DNA from: an uncultured Phycisphaeraceae bacterium
GTDB lineage: Bacteria; Planctomycetota; Phycisphaerae; Phycisphaerales; UBA1924
Assembly (NCBI GenBank): GCA_937899905.1
Contig: CALCCF010000004.1
Coordinates: forward strand, 1-39,739
Direction: 5' to 3'
DNA: 39,739 bases
Below the pieces are notes generated by a model, which had not been told where the DNA came from, did not search any database, and saw nothing but the letters and a program-made list of their open reading frames with translations. Shown here piece by piece: positions 38,897 through 39,739 of the stretch. A program made the translations under genes and the position numbers. The stretch's first letter is position 1; every line of letters begins with the position of its first letter.

Positions 38897-39739
38897 TCAC
38901 CGATCTGCGGACCCCACCTTCCGGCCGAGGAAGTCCAGCATCAGTCCGGCGATCACATCGCCGTCTTCTTCAAGTGCGAAGTGGCCCGTCTCCAGCAGGT
39001 GGAACTCGACGTCTTCCAGGTCACGCCGGTACGGGTGCGCGCCCTCGGTTGGGAAGATGTAGTCCCCTGTGCCCCAGGTTATGAGCGTCGGCGGCTGGTG
39101 CTCACGAAAGAGACGCTGCCACTCGTCGTAGCGATCGACGTTCGTGCGGTAGTCGTAGAAGTAGTCGAGCTGGATGTCCTTGTTACCCGGGCGATCGAGC
39201 TTGGGCTGCACGTGGTTCCAGGTGTCGGGGCTGATGTTCTCGACGTTGCGCACGCCGTGGGTGTACTGCCACTTGGTGCCCTCGAGGTTGAGGAACTCAC
39301 GAAGCGGCGCCGCGTTCGCTTCGGTCCGCTCCGCCCAGTAGGCCTTGATCGGATCCCAGAACTCGCGAAGGCCCTCGTCGTACGCGTTGCCATTCTGGAT
39401 GATGAACGCATCCACACGCTCCGGCTCGGCCTCGAACAGGCGGAAGCCGACGGGTGCGCCGTAGTCCATCAAGTAGACGCTGTACGATTCGACGCCGAGT
39501 TCGTCGATAAGCTGGCCCACGATGTCCGCGGCATTCGCAAACGTGTAGTCGTACTCGTCACGCGGTGGCGTCGCCGATTCGCCGAAGCCCGGGTAGTCGG
39601 GCGCGATCACGCGGTACTCAGATGCAAGCTCGGGAATCAGCTCGCGGAACATGTGGCTCGAGGTCGGGAAGCCGTGGAGCAAGAGACCCACGGGCGCGTC
39701 GGCCGACCCCGCCTCGCGGTAGAAGATCTCAAGGCCTTC
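38897..39739 (-). CDS. Alpha/beta hydrolase with Asp nucleophile, 5' end outside the window
   Basis: The frame stays open to the right edge, so the N-terminus is missing; about 280 residues are visible. The oxyanion region [12 protein letters not shown], the nucleophile elbow [10 protein letters not shown] (Asp where esterases have Ser), the acid in WGTGDYIFP and the His in [11 protein letters not shown] form an Asp-Asp-His set. This is the arrangement of haloalkane dehalogenases and epoxide hydrolases. The Trp that follows the nucleophile in classic dehalogenases (HDWG) is Tyr here, which leans towards epoxide hydrolase-like enzymes. The natural substrate is unknown. A helical cap domain of about 90 residues sits between nucleophile and acid. 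Confidence 0.88.
   Translation of the reverse strand, partial: EGLEIFYREAGSADAPVGLLLHGFPTSSHMFRELIPELASEYRVIAPDYPGFGESATPPRDEYDYTFANAADIVGQLIDELGVESYSVYLMDYGAPVGFRLFEAEPERVDAFIIQNGNAYDEGLREFWDPIKAYWAERTEANAAPLREFLNLEGTKWQYTHGVRNVENISPDTWNHVQPKLDRPGNKDIQLDYFYDYRTNVDRYDEWQRLFREHQPPTLITWGTGDYIFPTEGAHPYRRDLEDVEFHLLETGHFALEEDGDVIAGLMLDFLGRKVGSADR

Overview
The window is GC-rich, densely coded bacterial DNA that most resembles a planctomycete of the Phycisphaerae/Phycisphaerales type. Three things point there: two secreted proteins ending in the same Cys-to-Cys 'GC-type' dockerin-like tail, a small helical/fibronectin-like protein of a kind I associate with planctomycetes, and many short secreted proteins among housekeeping genes. 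The assignment rests on family knowledge, not a marker gene. No tRNA, rRNA, CRISPR array, IS element or phage gene was found. The region reads as chromosome backbone with a few odd genes.

Layout. 1-2696 is the 3' part of a membrane protein with 49-residue tandem repeats. 2856-3520 is a frameshifted small gene followed by a hairpin terminator. 3628-5190 (minus) is a LolC/E-like FtsX permease, divergent from a tandem pair of secreted M14 carboxypeptidase-like proteins (5265-9099); the first has lost its catalytic residues. 9123-12424 (minus) is an apparent operon of a sugar-phosphate isomerase-like protein, queG and an NDH-2 gene split by one in-frame TAG. 12724-13337 holds a small lipoprotein and a divergent rhodanese. 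13472-18944 is an arginine operon argC-argB-argF-argG-argH in which every junction overlaps. 19270-21420 is a subtilisin-like protease with a dockerin-like tail, convergent with dsbD (21433-23550, minus). A lone fliM (23763-24776) is divergent from dsbD.

25108-30984 is the nusA-infB-ylxP-rbfA translation/transcription cluster, ending in a degenerate endonuclease III-like gene. It has a good sigma70-type promoter, a roughly 270-nt leader and structured junctions. yebC follows (31069-31830). 31898-39739 holds an MsbA-type ABC exporter, a dicarboxylate/amino-acid symporter, an Imm33/DUF2185 protein, and a small basic ORF coupled to a B12-dependent acyl-CoA mutase. The mutase has isobutyryl-CoA mutase-type pocket residues. 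Last come a second dockerin-tailed secreted protein and a partial alpha/beta hydrolase with an Asp nucleophile.

No single obvious new system dominates. The strongest leads are the active/inactive M14 pair with EF-hand-like insertions, the catalytically dead HhH-GPD protein in the rbfA operon, the shared C-X52-C secretion tail, the repeat protein with a pore-less channel-like end, and the inverted repeat that ends two bases before the ylxP start.
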